DNA from: Liopterus haemorrhoidalis
Taxonomy: Eukaryota > Arthropoda > Insecta > Coleoptera > Dytiscidae
Length of the DNA stretch: 64,000 nt
Assembly (NCBI GenBank): GCA_963971575.1
Contig: OZ020624.1
Location: 28,904,356 to 28,968,355 of the forward strand
Direction of reading: 5' to 3'
Shown here: positions 22,755-33,357 of the stretch, piece after piece
How the letters are laid out: every line of letters starts with the position of its first letter
Position numbering within the stretch: position 1 is the stretch's first letter
The notes under the pieces: generated by a model
What the model saw: only the letters and a program-made list of their open reading frames with translations
The model's database searches: none
What the model was told of the DNA's origin: nothing
Program-made: the position numbers and the translations under genes

Positions 22755-23325
22755 TGCAACTCGCAGTACACAGTTGTAAATATGGTGGTATCATGAAAGG
22801 CGAACTAATCAGGGTGTTTTGAAGTGTGAACTATTAAAAACCAATTGTATTGAGATTCGTTCTACATATATAAGTAGATATTCGCCCAGGCATTATGCAA
22901 CCTAAAGTGTATACCTATTAAATCGGTGGTAAAATAAACATCCAAATAGAGGAACTTATATTGTTTAAATAATATTTTTATCGGCTCTACAATGTATATA
23001 TATATATCTTTACAGATACTTGCTTTTGTATAACATATATACTTACTCCTTTTCTCTTTATCCTGAAAATTAATATAGTTCCCCAGTAAGGAATATAGGT
23101 GGAGGACAATCTTAAAAATAACAATTACAAGAAACTAATAAATCTTTTTACAATATTTATTTATTTATTGAATAATTCTGTATATACAATATATTTATAA
23201 TATATTAATATCTGGGGGGAGACTCTGGTCTTCGGTGGATGCCACGATGAAAGAATTACCCAGGACTGACCCTCCAGATACCAGCTAGGACGATATCTGC
23301 AACAAAGGAAAACACCATAATTAAT
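22755..23325 (-). repeat. Right inverted arm
   Basis: Reverse-complement partner of 16330-16755, with about 200 bp extra at 22805-23005. The inner limit carries AATATGGTGGTATCATGAAA. Confidence 0.7.
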
Positions 23326-23569
23326 AAAAATACTTTAAATCAAAATGTGTGCACTATTTTATTTTATTTCAGTAAAACTGTGCATAAAAGAAGTTTTTTT
23401 ATTGTATTAACATACACTCTAAAAAAAGTAGTGTTAAAGTAGTTCATGGTATACTAAAAAATGAACTTTTAGTGTACTATGAAGTCCGTCTCTTTTCGTG
23501 TTAATTCTTTACACTTTTTTGGTTAAATTTAGTGCAAAATTTACACTTACATACTAGTTAAATTATTGG
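23326..23569. other. No gene seen
   Basis: AT-rich flank of the inverted-arm structure with a short repeated TTTAGTGT/AACACT-like palindromic stretch near 23420-23530. Confidence 0.35.
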
Positions 23570-24055
23570 GTTGTTACTTAATTCCGTTCGTTTTTTTTTT
23601 CACCTTTTATTCAATAAATTAAACATTTTTACTATCAAATGTACTGTCCATTATTTTCTATCACTTTGGACAAACGCTCAGGCAATTTCATAATTCCATC
23701 TCACCAGAAGGTTCCGTTTTTGTTTTCGAAAAATCTGTGCAGGTGAATTTTGATATCGTCCATAGATGCGAATTTTTTTCCTTAAAGGAAATTTTGTAGA
23801 AAGCAAAATGGTAGTCGGATGGTGCGATGTCTGGACCATATGCTCCGACTACCAATTGTTCCGCTCGCTACAAAATTCCCTTAACGGAAAAAATTTCGTA
23901 TCTTTGTACGATATAAAAATTCACCTCTACAGATTTTTCGAGAGCAAAGACGAAACATTCTGGAGAGATGGCATTATGAAATATCCTGATCTATCGATTA
24001 CAATAAAAATTATCCTTACCCCCAAAATCACGCAGAATATCGGACTGCCATAATT
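23570..24055. mobile_element. Two mariner 3' ends in head-to-head inversion
   Basis: The minus strand of 23820-23600 reads MDDIKIHLHRFFENKNGTFW, a stop, then DGIMKLPERLSKVIENNGQY. The plus strand of 23850-24000 reads LFRSLQNSLNGKNFVSLYDI, then KIHLYRFFESKDETFWRDGI. Both are the C-terminal end of the same mariner transposase, facing away from a shared centre near 23825. Catalytic motifs are absent. Confidence 0.8.
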
Positions 24056-24512
24056 CGTCGTCAGACTATTCTTTAGGACTCTTAATTTTACTTCTCTTCA
24101 AGTTATGCTGGATCTTGATGCTTTCCAAAGGAATTTCGACTTCTTAAATGCTTTTACAATTATGTTTGCTTTATTATCATTACGCTGATCTTCTTAAATC
24201 ATCTACCTTCCAGAGAACTGTGTTTTATACTTCTTCTTCTATGATATTAAAATTCTTCATGAATCTGGGCCTCCTTAACTACCATTTTTTATTGTATCCA
24301 TGACAAAAACTATCCCTATCCATAGTTTTACCTTCGTTTGTTATATTTGCATATATTCAGATTCGTGTGTTTTTGTATAGGAAGTGTTTCTATTGCAGCT
24401 GTGCTAGAGCGAGTGAAACAAGACAATAGTTCTTTCTAACCATCCGAACCAATAGCATCGCTTAAGTATTATGATATTCAAGGTAAAGTAATTTTTCCCC
24501 GCATATACTTAT
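24056..24512. other. No gene seen
   Basis: AT-rich spacer. No element ends were recognised. Confidence 0.35.
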
Positions 24513-25201
24513 ACCCTTTTCACACTAGATGTTTAAATCTCCGGTGTTGCCATCTGCTACGGTAATTTTGTTCTTAAGTTAGTGTCAGGAGATTACTAGT
24601 TTTGAACTCTCTGCGCAGACGCACATTTTGAATTATTATTAAACACATATGGATAGTTTATTCCATTCTATTATAAAGAAGCTACATTAAATAATATATT
24701 ACACTTAAGTCGATACATTTTAACTTAATTATTGTAGCTTTGTATTGCAGCGGCGGTCGGTGAAGCATGTTTGGGAGGGAAATTGATATGATCGGACAAG
24801 CTCGTACTATATCGCTCAACAGTAGTATAACAACGACAAAGCACGAGCGTGTCCGATCATGCTGATTGCCCTCCAAAACATGCTTCACCGGCCGCCGCTG
24901 CTGTATTGTATTAATTACATTATTAAAATTACTAATTTAATTATAACAATAAGTATAAACTTCTTATAACGTCGATATATTACAGTATTCTTGTTTATGT
25001 TAATATAAAACGTTGACAGCACAAATTCAAACAGTATCTTTTTATATTAGAAATTATGTTGGCAATAAGTTATATCCTTAGGATGCAGATCTCCGTCTTA
25101 AACTTAGCTTGTATTAAAGCGAGGTCATGCGCTTTTACACTAGCATTTTATTTCCCCCTGACTTTAACGTCGGATCTTAAACATCTAGTGTGAAAAGAGT
25201 G
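24513..25201. mobile_element. Non-autonomous element with inverted ends
   Basis: CTTTTCACACTAGATGTTTAA begins near 24516 and its inverse TTAAACATCTAGTGTGAAAAG ends near 25198. TTAT-like bases flank both ends. There is no coding capacity, and a second foldback is nested inside. Confidence 0.75.
24748..24900. mobile_element. 153-bp hairpin MITE, hAT-like
   Basis: Nearly the whole element folds on itself: CAGCGGCGGTCGGTGAAGCA with ATGATCGGACA inside, against TGTCCGATCAT and TGCTTCACCGGCCGCCGCTG. The flanks TTGTATTG and CTGTATTG match at 7 of 8 bases, as a hAT target duplication would. It is nested within 24513-25201. Confidence 0.85.
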
Positions 25202-25225
25202 TTATGGTGTTTGCTTCATTTAAAT

Positions 25226-25659
25226 CAGTGGTACTCAACCTGGTCCCTACCGCCCACTAGTGGGCGGTAGGAATTTTTTGGTGGGCGGTAGGGGTTTTGT
25301 TCAATACTGGCTACTTTCCGTTTTTTTTTCGTATGCAAAGTACAAATAAAAAGATAAATTTAACTACATGATTTCATTAAACCTCTACTCAAAAATTACG
25401 GGTAAGGGAAGTGTGGGTACTGTGTTACACAGGGTACTTTGTGACATCCAACGTTGCCACGTTTTGGTGCATGTATATTTGTTGTGTTTAATAATAAGAG
25501 ATGATGCAGTAAGTTGTTTTATAAAGATTTTTGCAGCTAAATTTTGCGAAAGTATTTGGTAAGTTATTATTATTATACAACAAGTGGGCGGTATGAAAAT
25601 TTTTCTACCAATAGAGATGCTACAGTGGGTGGTAGGTATGAAAAGGTTGAGTACCCCTG
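25226..25659. mobile_element. hAT MITE, perfect 8-bp target duplication
   Basis: The ends CAGTGGTACTCAACC and, inverted, CAGGGGTACTCAACC are flanked by ATTTAAAT at 25218-25225 and 25660-25667. Subterminal GGGCGGTAGG repeats occur at both ends. There is no transposase. Confidence 0.92.
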
Positions 25660-25667
25660 ATTTAAAT

Positions 25668-26279
25668 AATATGTAGTTATTTTCTGTTGGAGAGTATTTA
25701 AATATAATGTCCGTCCAGCATAGGCCTACAGGCGCACACCCATAATTTTCGTCTTTGGGAGACTTAGAAGTCAATTTTTTTAAGGTATGCTCTGAAATTC
25801 TTTCTTACGGTGGGCTCATATTCAATTACAAGGCAAGGGTGTTCCTAAAAACGTGTTTTTTCGAGTGCATTGAGGTACATTAATCATTTTCTCTTGGAGA
25901 AATAAATTATGACCAGTGATATGACTATTTTATTTATTTTTTTTACTATTTTAACAAGAGCATTTATGCCAATTTATGTAATATTTTTAATAACATATAG
26001 TATTACTTATCTAATATATGTTTCTTTAACATTTAAAAATCAATTTTGACTTTTTTGTGTGTTCTACAATAATCATAAAGCCAACTAGAGTTGTAATTAC
26101 AATATATAATATAAACAAAAGTCTATGTCACATGAAATATTGCCTTATCTACCATATTCCAACATAAGCCAACAACAGTATTCCACCATTTTTTATACAA
26201 CTAAGGTGATCACACTCATTTATATATTCCTAAATAGAATTGGGTACAGGATTTGGCAACGCAAAAAATATCTTTAAAT
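25668..26279. other. No gene seen
   Basis: AT-rich sequence with no recognised coding region. Confidence 0.35.
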
Positions 26280-26600
26280 AATTCATACAACATAAACAGA
26301 AAAGATATACAAAAATTAAGAACTCTGATAACATCTCTGTGCGATTGCGGAGAACTTGGTACCATATGAGTTTTAATTGTCCTATCCACTACAACAAGTC
26401 TTCTTTACTTTACCTGCATTTATAAAAACTTCTCTCCTATTTCTATTAAATCTATCCTGATCAACCCCTCCCCAGCAGTTTGCAAGAAAATGATTGGTTT
26501 CCTCAAGGAAACCAATTTAAATTTATAAATAAATAAAAAGCTATGCACTGGCGGAATTGTGACCTCAGCAAATCCAACAAACCAGAAGAAGAAGAAGAAC
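26280..26600 (+). mobile_element. LINE 3' fragment with GAA-repeat tail
   Basis: The plus strand reads LITSLCDCGELGT and later AVCKKMIGFLKETNLNL. This resembles the zinc-knuckle and C-terminal end of I-type LINEs. It ends in AGAAGAAGAAGAAG. A similar GAA-repeat tail closes the element at 58390-59240. Confidence 0.6.
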
Positions 26601-27362
26601 CTTTTACACCATACTTCTTTGAATCATTATAAAGATTCATAGAACAAAAACAGCAAAAATATACAAAAATTAAGATAGAACTTTTTACACCGTAATTCTT
26701 TCAAACATTAGAAATTATTGATAATTCCTTATTACTCGAACTTCTTCAAAATCGAAATTAGGGGTCACCAACATCTTGATTCAAAGATAATCTATTCACG
26801 ACGAGTCTATAAAGTGACAAAAACACTCCCCATGCTAGTAGGTGTAGTTCTTAGCTCTCCGCTCGACGAATCCGTTCGTTCGACGCATCCTTTAAATGTA
26901 TATCTGCTACCAGATGATATGCTCCTCGCTCCAATATTTTTTTATAAATGACTCTAATTAAAAATCTTTTACGGGTGCTCCGAAGCTTTCTCGGGTGTAG
27001 GTATGGCTAGAACATTAACTCAGCCAGAAATAAGATTTCGACTTCGGTCAGATAACAAATATATGAAGTAATTAAGTAATGAAAATGAAACTCCTGAAAA
27101 TGGAACAAATTAAAAATCTTTTATTTTGACTTATTTTTTTATATTTGTTATATAAACAATAAGCTGCAGTATCCAGCAAACATTCAACCATCGGCCAAAT
27201 TCCGGCAAACTGTTTTTTCTGTTGCTGTCATTAAAAGTTTGTGCAACGCCAGTATTAATAATATACTTCACATTTGTATTTCGCACTCCTCCTATACGAA
27301 CTACTTTACCAGCATTTTATGAGCACTTCTTATTTTTGTTAATATGATACATTTTACTTTTG
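26601..27362. other. No gene seen
   Basis: A slightly GC-richer stretch at 26840-26930 (CGCTCGACGAATCCGTTCG) has no recognised function. Confidence 0.3.
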
Positions 27363-27508
27363 TTTCACCATCGTTGAATAAATTTATTCAACGAATAATG
27401 ACAATATCGCATCATTCTATTGACAGCAATGTTAATTTCTTCATTAATAGTTTAAAACCGATGCGATATTGTCAACTTTGTTACTAAATTTATTCAACGA
27501 TGGTGAAA
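27363..27508. mobile_element. Foldback MITE
   Basis: TTTCACCATCGTTGAATAAA at 27363 is mirrored by the end at 27508, followed inward by GACAATATCGCATC on both arms. Total 146 bp, non-coding. Confidence 0.85.
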
Positions 27509-27865
27509 TGGCCAAATGAATATTTATTTTGCACGTAACCATTAATTTATTTGAATACTGGGTAAGTATAAAGTAAATATACATATGTTACATTTGAAAT
27601 ACTAGAGAGTGGATATAATATAAGCACTGGTCAGAAATAAATCTTGCAACTAATGCGATTATTTTGCACTTTACCGTTGCCGGGCCGGAAATACATCAAA
27701 GGGCCAGCTAACGGCCACGACGACACCGGGGTACTGGCCCATTACTTTCAATGCAGGGGAGTATGTGCTTCAACAGTACTGGCCCGTATAAAAATGTTTG
27801 CTGGGACGTTTTTAGAGCTTTCTTTTGATACCACACAATAAAATTTAAAAAAATATTTCTTTCAG

Positions 27866-27982
27866 TCGGTTTCTGAGAGCTTAACCATTTGGTTAAACTC
27901 AGTTACAATATAACAATCTCATAAGTAACCAAAGAAACCATTTTCTGACCATTATAGTTAACTAAGCTTTCAGAAACCGGCC
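27866..27982. mobile_element. Small foldback
   Basis: CGGTTTCTGAGAGCTTAACC at about 27867 and the inverse of CGGTTTCTGAAAGCTTAGTT at about 27981 form the ends. The stretch before it (27509-27865) shows no gene; a locally GC-rich part at 27680-27790 is unexplained. Confidence 0.7.
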
Positions 27983-28886
27983 GTTGTTTTTGAGACAATA
28001 ACAAAGTTTTGTTAAATAATGTTTAAGATATTTCCTGCATTGCCACTAAACCCAAATTTTCCCCATTCTTAAACCTGGTTTTCCTAACTCTGGTGCAATA
28101 TTTCTATGTTTAATACCCACGATATATTTTAATATACATAATATTAAGATGTAGTTATTATTAACAATGATAATATTTTGTACAAGTTTATAACATGTAT
28201 TTGGGCCCTTTAGACTAATCTTAGCAAATGAACTAAGGGCCTGTTTTTTTCCACTACATCTATATCTCCAGTGCATTTTTTCTGGTTTCTTTCATTATCT
28301 GAACATTCTACCTATAGACATATGTACACATAGTACAAGGAAAGGTGATAAATACACAGGACGACAAATCGCAAGTGAGTATCCCTTGTTATTTCATTAA
28401 AAATTTATTTAAAAAGTTCTAAATTTCGTTGCTATTGTACTAGTTTAGTCTTCGACAAAGGCTAAAGAGAATTTCGGCGAATCTGGACCTCAAACAAAAC
28501 AAATACGACCTTACAAAATCAGAAATTAATAGGTTCTCATATAAAACCGTTTCAGGGCAAGTGGTTACTTCTTCTAACCACGTATCTAAAATTAAGTTAC
28601 TGTTGGTAATAACCATAGTGCAAATATTGTCACAATTATGATATAATTGTATTCTAATGTCCCAATTCCTTGTGCGGCCTTTAGGCGGTGTAGGTCGCGG
28701 TTGCTGACGTACGGTTTTGGGAATTAAAGAATGTGTTGCGTGTTTGTCAACATAAGTTTTGAACTACATTCTAATGTGTTAATAAACATTATTCAATTGT
28801 GATGATTAAAAAGCGCTTTCTTATTTTGAACAAAGAATAAACATCCTTCTTCAAAAAGATCCCGACGTAGAACGCAGCGCTAAAGT
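27983..28886. other. No gene seen
   Basis: No clear coding region. An area near 28670-28720 (GCGGTGTAGGTCGCGGTTGC) is GC-richer than its surroundings but shows nothing I recognise. Confidence 0.3.
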
Positions 28887-29213
28887 TTAGAATGCGCCAT
28901 TCGAAAAGTTCTTTAACGTTAGCTGTTTGCATACAGCAGGCTCCGGCTCCTCATCAAGTGCTCGTTCTGCTTCTAATTGGATCAGTTCCTCGTGTGAAAG
29001 GGGTTCTTTATCAGCATCTAGTAAATCAAGCACATCACCTTCTTCCAAATCCTCAAAACCAAGATCATTTGCTAGGTTCAATATGGTCTGTCGAATTTCA
29101 GAAAAAGAATCAACTTCAAGATCATTCGTTTTTATGCATTCTGGCCATATTTTTTTGCCGTTTAACGAAACATTTTGGGCCGTAAGGGAGGTATGAGTGT
29201 ATAAAACTTGCAT
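28887..29213 (-). mobile_element. Tigger/pogo transposase, C-terminal fragment
   Basis: The minus strand encodes about 105 residues including KKIWPECIKTN, SEIRQTILNLANDLGFEDLE and DVLDLLDADKEPLSHEELIQ. This is the acidic C-terminal tail typical of Tigger/jerky-like transposases. The DDE core upstream is missing. The frame is open to its stop, but nothing suggests a host gene. Confidence 0.75.
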
Positions 29214-29783
29214 GGAATGATGGTCATTTCACACGAGTAAAGTCCAATTACCGTAACTTTAAAATGACGTCACAGTTGAAAAACTCACCTTGTTGCCAAT
29301 TCGTAAACTTAAATGTCAACCTGACAAATAACGATTGAACAATCCAATTAAAAACTGACAACATTGGAAAAATTTACCAACATTAAATAAATAAATGTAC
29401 TGAGTTATGGATTGATGTCGATTAAAACACGTCATAACGTTGGTACTTAAATTAACCAAGTGTGACGTCATCTCATATTTATTGTGAATGGAGTTTATGA
29501 AACTTGCGCCACGAGGAATTCATCAAGTTTGCAGCGCTCTAGCGGCAAAACCGTTTATTCTATCAAAAAATGTATAAGAGCTAAATTATAGAGAATTTAT
29601 CCTTCTTTAATTTACTATTGATGTATTTTTTTCTTATTTAGCAACAGAACGAAGATATTTATAAAATAACATTTTTTTGCACGTGTTTCGAGAAAGCTTT
29701 AGTCGAAAATGTGACAGCAACCGATTCATCCCATTAATTTCCAGCAAAATTTTCTCCAAAATCACTATTTAGAACACTGTATT
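29214..29783. other. No gene seen
   Basis: Unremarkable AT-rich sequence. Confidence 0.35.
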
Positions 29784-29932
29784 CAGGGCCGGCGCGAGGC
29801 ATGTGCAGCATGTTCAACAGCAGGCCCCGCGCATGGAGCTGAGGACCTTTTTTTTGCTCCTCACTTGGATCTGAACAGCAGGCCCCGCGGCTCTTCTCGC
29901 ACATGGCCCCGCAAATCCTAGCGCCGGCCCTG
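29784..29932. mobile_element. 149-bp hAT-like MITE
   Basis: The ends CAGGGCCGGCGC and GCGCCGGCCCTG are flanked by ACTGTATT and ACTGGATT (7 of 8). Inside, CAGCAGGCCCCGCG occurs twice. The element is much more GC-rich than its surroundings. Confidence 0.85.
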
Positions 29933-30839
29933 ACTGGATTACTGGGAATTTTAATGAATTGTTACAAATATACTTGCCCATACATTCTTTTTTTGAGCCC
30001 AATTCGCAAATTATTTTATAAAAGGCACAAAAAGGGACAAACTTGAAAATATTTATAGTCATTTTTTTATTGTGTTCATGCTTTTGCGCTTGAATTTTTT
30101 CTTTTTAAATAAATTTTTATGAAACTTTTAGGAAATAATAAAAAATATCAAAACTTTTAAAAAAGTAGCTATTGGACATAATAATTTACATATCTATGAG
30201 CTTCAACAAAATTTCTATTGTCATCAATCTACTCTAATATTATACACTTCTCAATCAGATCTCATCCACAATCGATATACATTTTAGATATGAGAGCAGT
30301 ATTTACCAAAAAGGGGATTTCCACAGCTAACAGCATTTACATAAGTTATCATGACTTTTGGAAGAGTATACACTTATATTTTTAAAAAAACTACAATGAC
30401 CATGTATTGTCAAAATTGTGCTTTCATAAACTGGGACTAAAAACAAATATGTGCTTTTTTGTGGGAACTTTTTGGCCTTTGGATTTTTTTACTGCTTTAA
30501 ATCATAATTTGATTAAATGTAACAGTACAGAGTTACACACATTTAATATTTGTTTGGAACATTTGTCAAAATATCAGTTTATAACACTTAACAAATATAA
30601 TGATTTTATTATTAAAATCCAGCCTCCTATTTCCATCATGATGAACCCGCTATAAATCTCTGAAACAGAAAAAGTCAATATTAGTTAAATATAAGTACAT
30701 ACATTAAAACATGTTTCATAAGACTTGATTTTACTGCACGCGTCGAGGTTAACGAGTTGCGAAACAACGAGTTATTTAATCGACAAGTGCGCAAAGAAAC
30801 TATGTAACAAGTTTTTTATAATATTTTTAATATTTTAAG
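29933..30839. other. No gene seen
   Basis: AT-rich sequence. No coding or repeat ends were recognised. Confidence 0.35.
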
Positions 30840-32330
30840 CACAACTTAAAACGATTAGATACAGGAGCCTTCGGTTAAAATTTTTGGATTCTCCGAGGTT
30901 TATTGAGTTGGGGGGAGTTAAATTGGGGCATAATAGTTTAACGCGTTTTGAGATTACGACAATTTTTTTAACGACATAATTTACATTATTTTTGAAAATT
31001 CTGATTTAAGAAAATCACAACTCCAAAACGGTTTGAGATAGCGACCTATAGTGAAAATTTTTGGATTTTACATAGTTCGTTTAGTCTAGAAAAAAATTGG
31101 GGCTTTAATTGTTTTATGGGTTTTGAGATTATGAATTCTTTTTCAATAGCATATTTTACATTATTTGTGAAAATTGTGAATTTAAAAAAGGATAACTCAA
31201 AAACGGTTAGAGATAGCAAATTGCAGTGGATATTTTTTGATTCTCCGGAGTTTAATGAGTTAAGAAAAAAATTGGTGCTTAAATTGTTTAATGCGTTTTG
31301 AAGTTAGGACAATTTATTTAACGATATAATTTACATTATTTTTAAAATTCTGAATTTAAAAAAATCACAACTCAAAAACGGTTTAAGATAGCGACCTACG
31401 GTTGAAATTTATGGATACAACGTAGTTCATTTAGTCTAGAAAAAATTTGGGGCTTTAATTGTTTTATGGGTTTTAAGATTATGAATTATTTTTTAATAGC
31501 ATATTTTACATTATTTGTGAAAATTGTGAATTAAAAAAGGATAACTCAAAAACGGTTAGAGATAGCGACTTGCGGTTGAAACTTTTTGGTTTTCCGGAGT
31601 TTACTGAGTTAAGAAAAAATTAGGGTTTTAATCGTTTAACGCGTTTTGAGATTACGACAATATTTTTTACGACATAATTTACATTATTTTTGAAAATTCT
31701 GATTTAAAAAAAAATCCCTACTCTAAAACGGTTTGAGATTGCGACCTACGGTTGAAATTTTTCGATTCTACGTAGTTCATTTAGTCTAGAAAAAATTTGG
31801 AGCTTTAATTGTTTTATGAGTTTTGAGATTATGACAATTATTTTAATGGCATAATTTACATTAATTTTGTGAAAATGATGAAATAAAAAAAAGTACAACT
31901 CAAAAACGGTTAGAGATAGCGAACTGCGGTTGAAATTTTAAGAGTCTCTGCAGTTCATTTAGTCTGGAAAAAATTTATGGCTATGATCGTTTAATGGGTT
32001 TTGAGATTATGAAATTTTTTTTAAGGACATAATTTACATTATTTGTCAAAATTGTGAAATAATAAAAAAGCACAACTCAAAAAGGGTTAGAGGCAGCGAC
32101 CTCCGGTTAGAATTTTTGGATTCTATGTAGTTTACTTAGTCTAGAAAAAATTTTAGGCACTATTCTTTTGGCGTATTTTAAAATTGTGACAAATTTAAAA
32201 ATGGCGTGATTAATAGAAATTTTCATCTTCGCATGGACGTATCTCAAAAACGAAAAGTGATAAAGACCTGCGGTTGAAATTTTTGAAATCTTGAGGTTCT
32301 AATTGATTTGTAACCACATTTTGAAATAAA
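30840..32330. repeat. Tandem array, about 176-bp unit, about 8 copies, diverged
   Basis: The marker AACTCAAAAACGGTTAGAGA with following TAGCGACCTACGGTTGAAAT recurs near 31031, 31208, 31383, 31556, 31731, 31909 and 32085, at 173-178 bp spacing. A diverged first copy lies near 30852 and a degenerate last one near 32240. Each unit also holds TTCATTTAGTCTAGAAAAAA and GACATAATTTACATTATTT. Related single blocks occur at 12890-12960 and 42430-42510. Confidence 0.92.
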
Positions 32331-32558
32331 ATTGTGTCCATTTTGAAGTTTGAGCAAAGGTTTTGGAATTATAGCAAAAAAACCAACGACTCTAACTCAA
32401 AAACTAGCAAAGCATGATAATGAGACTGACGTATTGAATTCACTGATTGGTATTGACATTTATTCAACAGATGAAGTTCCAGATAACTTTATCTGTCAGA
32501 TAGTTACTTAAAGGTATACCTGAAGGTGAAAAGACAGGACCTTAATAAATAATTTCTT

Positions 32559-32561
32559 ACC
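32559..32561 (-). other. Candidate splice donor in the Syt1 3' UTR
   Basis: About 40 bases after the Syt1 stop the minus strand reads GACCAAAG|GTAAGAAAT, a very good donor (exon end 32561). It could start a 3' UTR intron or a longer alternative transcript. Confidence 0.35.
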
Positions 32562-32598
32562 TTTGGTCAGAAATTCTGCGTTGTATTCGAAACTAAGC

Positions 32599-32790
32599 TT
32601 AGTCCTTTTTCTCATCATCAGGATCTTTGAGTGTATGCCACTGAGCAATGGGACGACGAGGGGAGGCTAGCATATCAGACCAATGGCGAAGTTCAGTTCC
32701 GCTCGCATTATATCCCAATATAACTTTACCAATTGGCTCAGATGTACCAATTCGATCATAATCCACTACTGTCACCATCAAATTCACTTT
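32599..32790 (-). CDS. Syt1 exon 9: end of C2B and C-terminus
   Basis: Sixty-three codons plus TAA, opening [20 protein letters not shown] with calcium ligands D401 and D403, then [19 protein letters not shown] and the short acidic tail KDPDDEKKD. The WHTLKDP motif near the end is a Syt1 hallmark. The tail is several residues shorter than I recall for Drosophila Syt1. Confidence 0.96.
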   Translation of the reverse strand, partial: KVNLMVTVVDYDRIGTSEPIGKVILGYNASGTELRHWSDMLASPRRPIAQWHTLKDPDDEKKD

Positions 32791-33357
32791 CTACAACAAC
32801 AAAAAAACAAATAGAAACAACATAAAACATAAGCAGTCAATTCAAAATGTTTAAATCTAAATGGAATGCACTTTGAATACCTGTAAATAAAAATATTTTA
32901 CTTTCAAGTCGGTATACAGTATACGCCGTCCGAATATATGGTACGCATAACTTAAAAAAATTGGGATTAATGAATGTAAAGCCTGTTTCTTTGGTTCAGG
33001 TGGATCTAGATTTTCAAATCTAGTAACTTTTCGCAATTGACTGAAGCGTTTAATCATTTTGTTCAGGAAAAGCAAACTTCAGTATATAAAATAACTAATG
33101 ACAGCTTACAAAAATGAAGATTCCTGTTTTTTTTTTTTTATTTGTTGTTTAATTGGCTATTGGTCTTTCGACCATATTAGCCAAATATTCCAGTTAGTTC
33201 TGCCTTAACGTTTAGAATAGCCCTTAATATTATTTTGAACTTTTTTTTTTTATTTCCAAATTAGTGGTTGGAAACTAATAAACAAATGGTGCGCAAGTAG
33301 TTTTGTGTATTTCAAAAGTAATTCAGAGTAATGCATATTTTAGGCCAATTAAAGTTA

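Larger units (their letters stand above)
16330..23325. mobile_element. 7-kb structure with long inverted arms enclosing satellite DNA
   Basis: The left arm (16330-16755) and right arm (22755-23325) are inverted copies. Matching landmarks, left against right reversed, are TGTTGCAGAT(G/A)TCG(C/T)CCT, then TTCCTTACTGGGG, then TATATGTTATACAAAAG(T/C)AAG, then GATACCACCATATT, then GTACTGC(A/G)(G/A)GTTGCAT. The right arm has about 200 bp extra (22805-23005). Between the arms lie a 181-bp array and a block of larger repeats, and no transposase. Outer limits are uncertain because a mariner occupies the left flank. It could be a large non-autonomous foldback transposon or a region inverted and duplicated by another route. 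Confidence 0.7.

Noticed and set aside
28887..29213. 108-codon acidic protein as a host gene
   Set aside because: Its motifs are those of a Tigger/pogo transposase tail; the rest of the protein is absent.
32857..33075. Minus-strand frame (FENLDPPEPKKQ) as an alternative Syt1 exon
   Set aside because: No fit to C2B, no acceptor/donor pair in phase, and exon 8 joins exon 9 perfectly without it.
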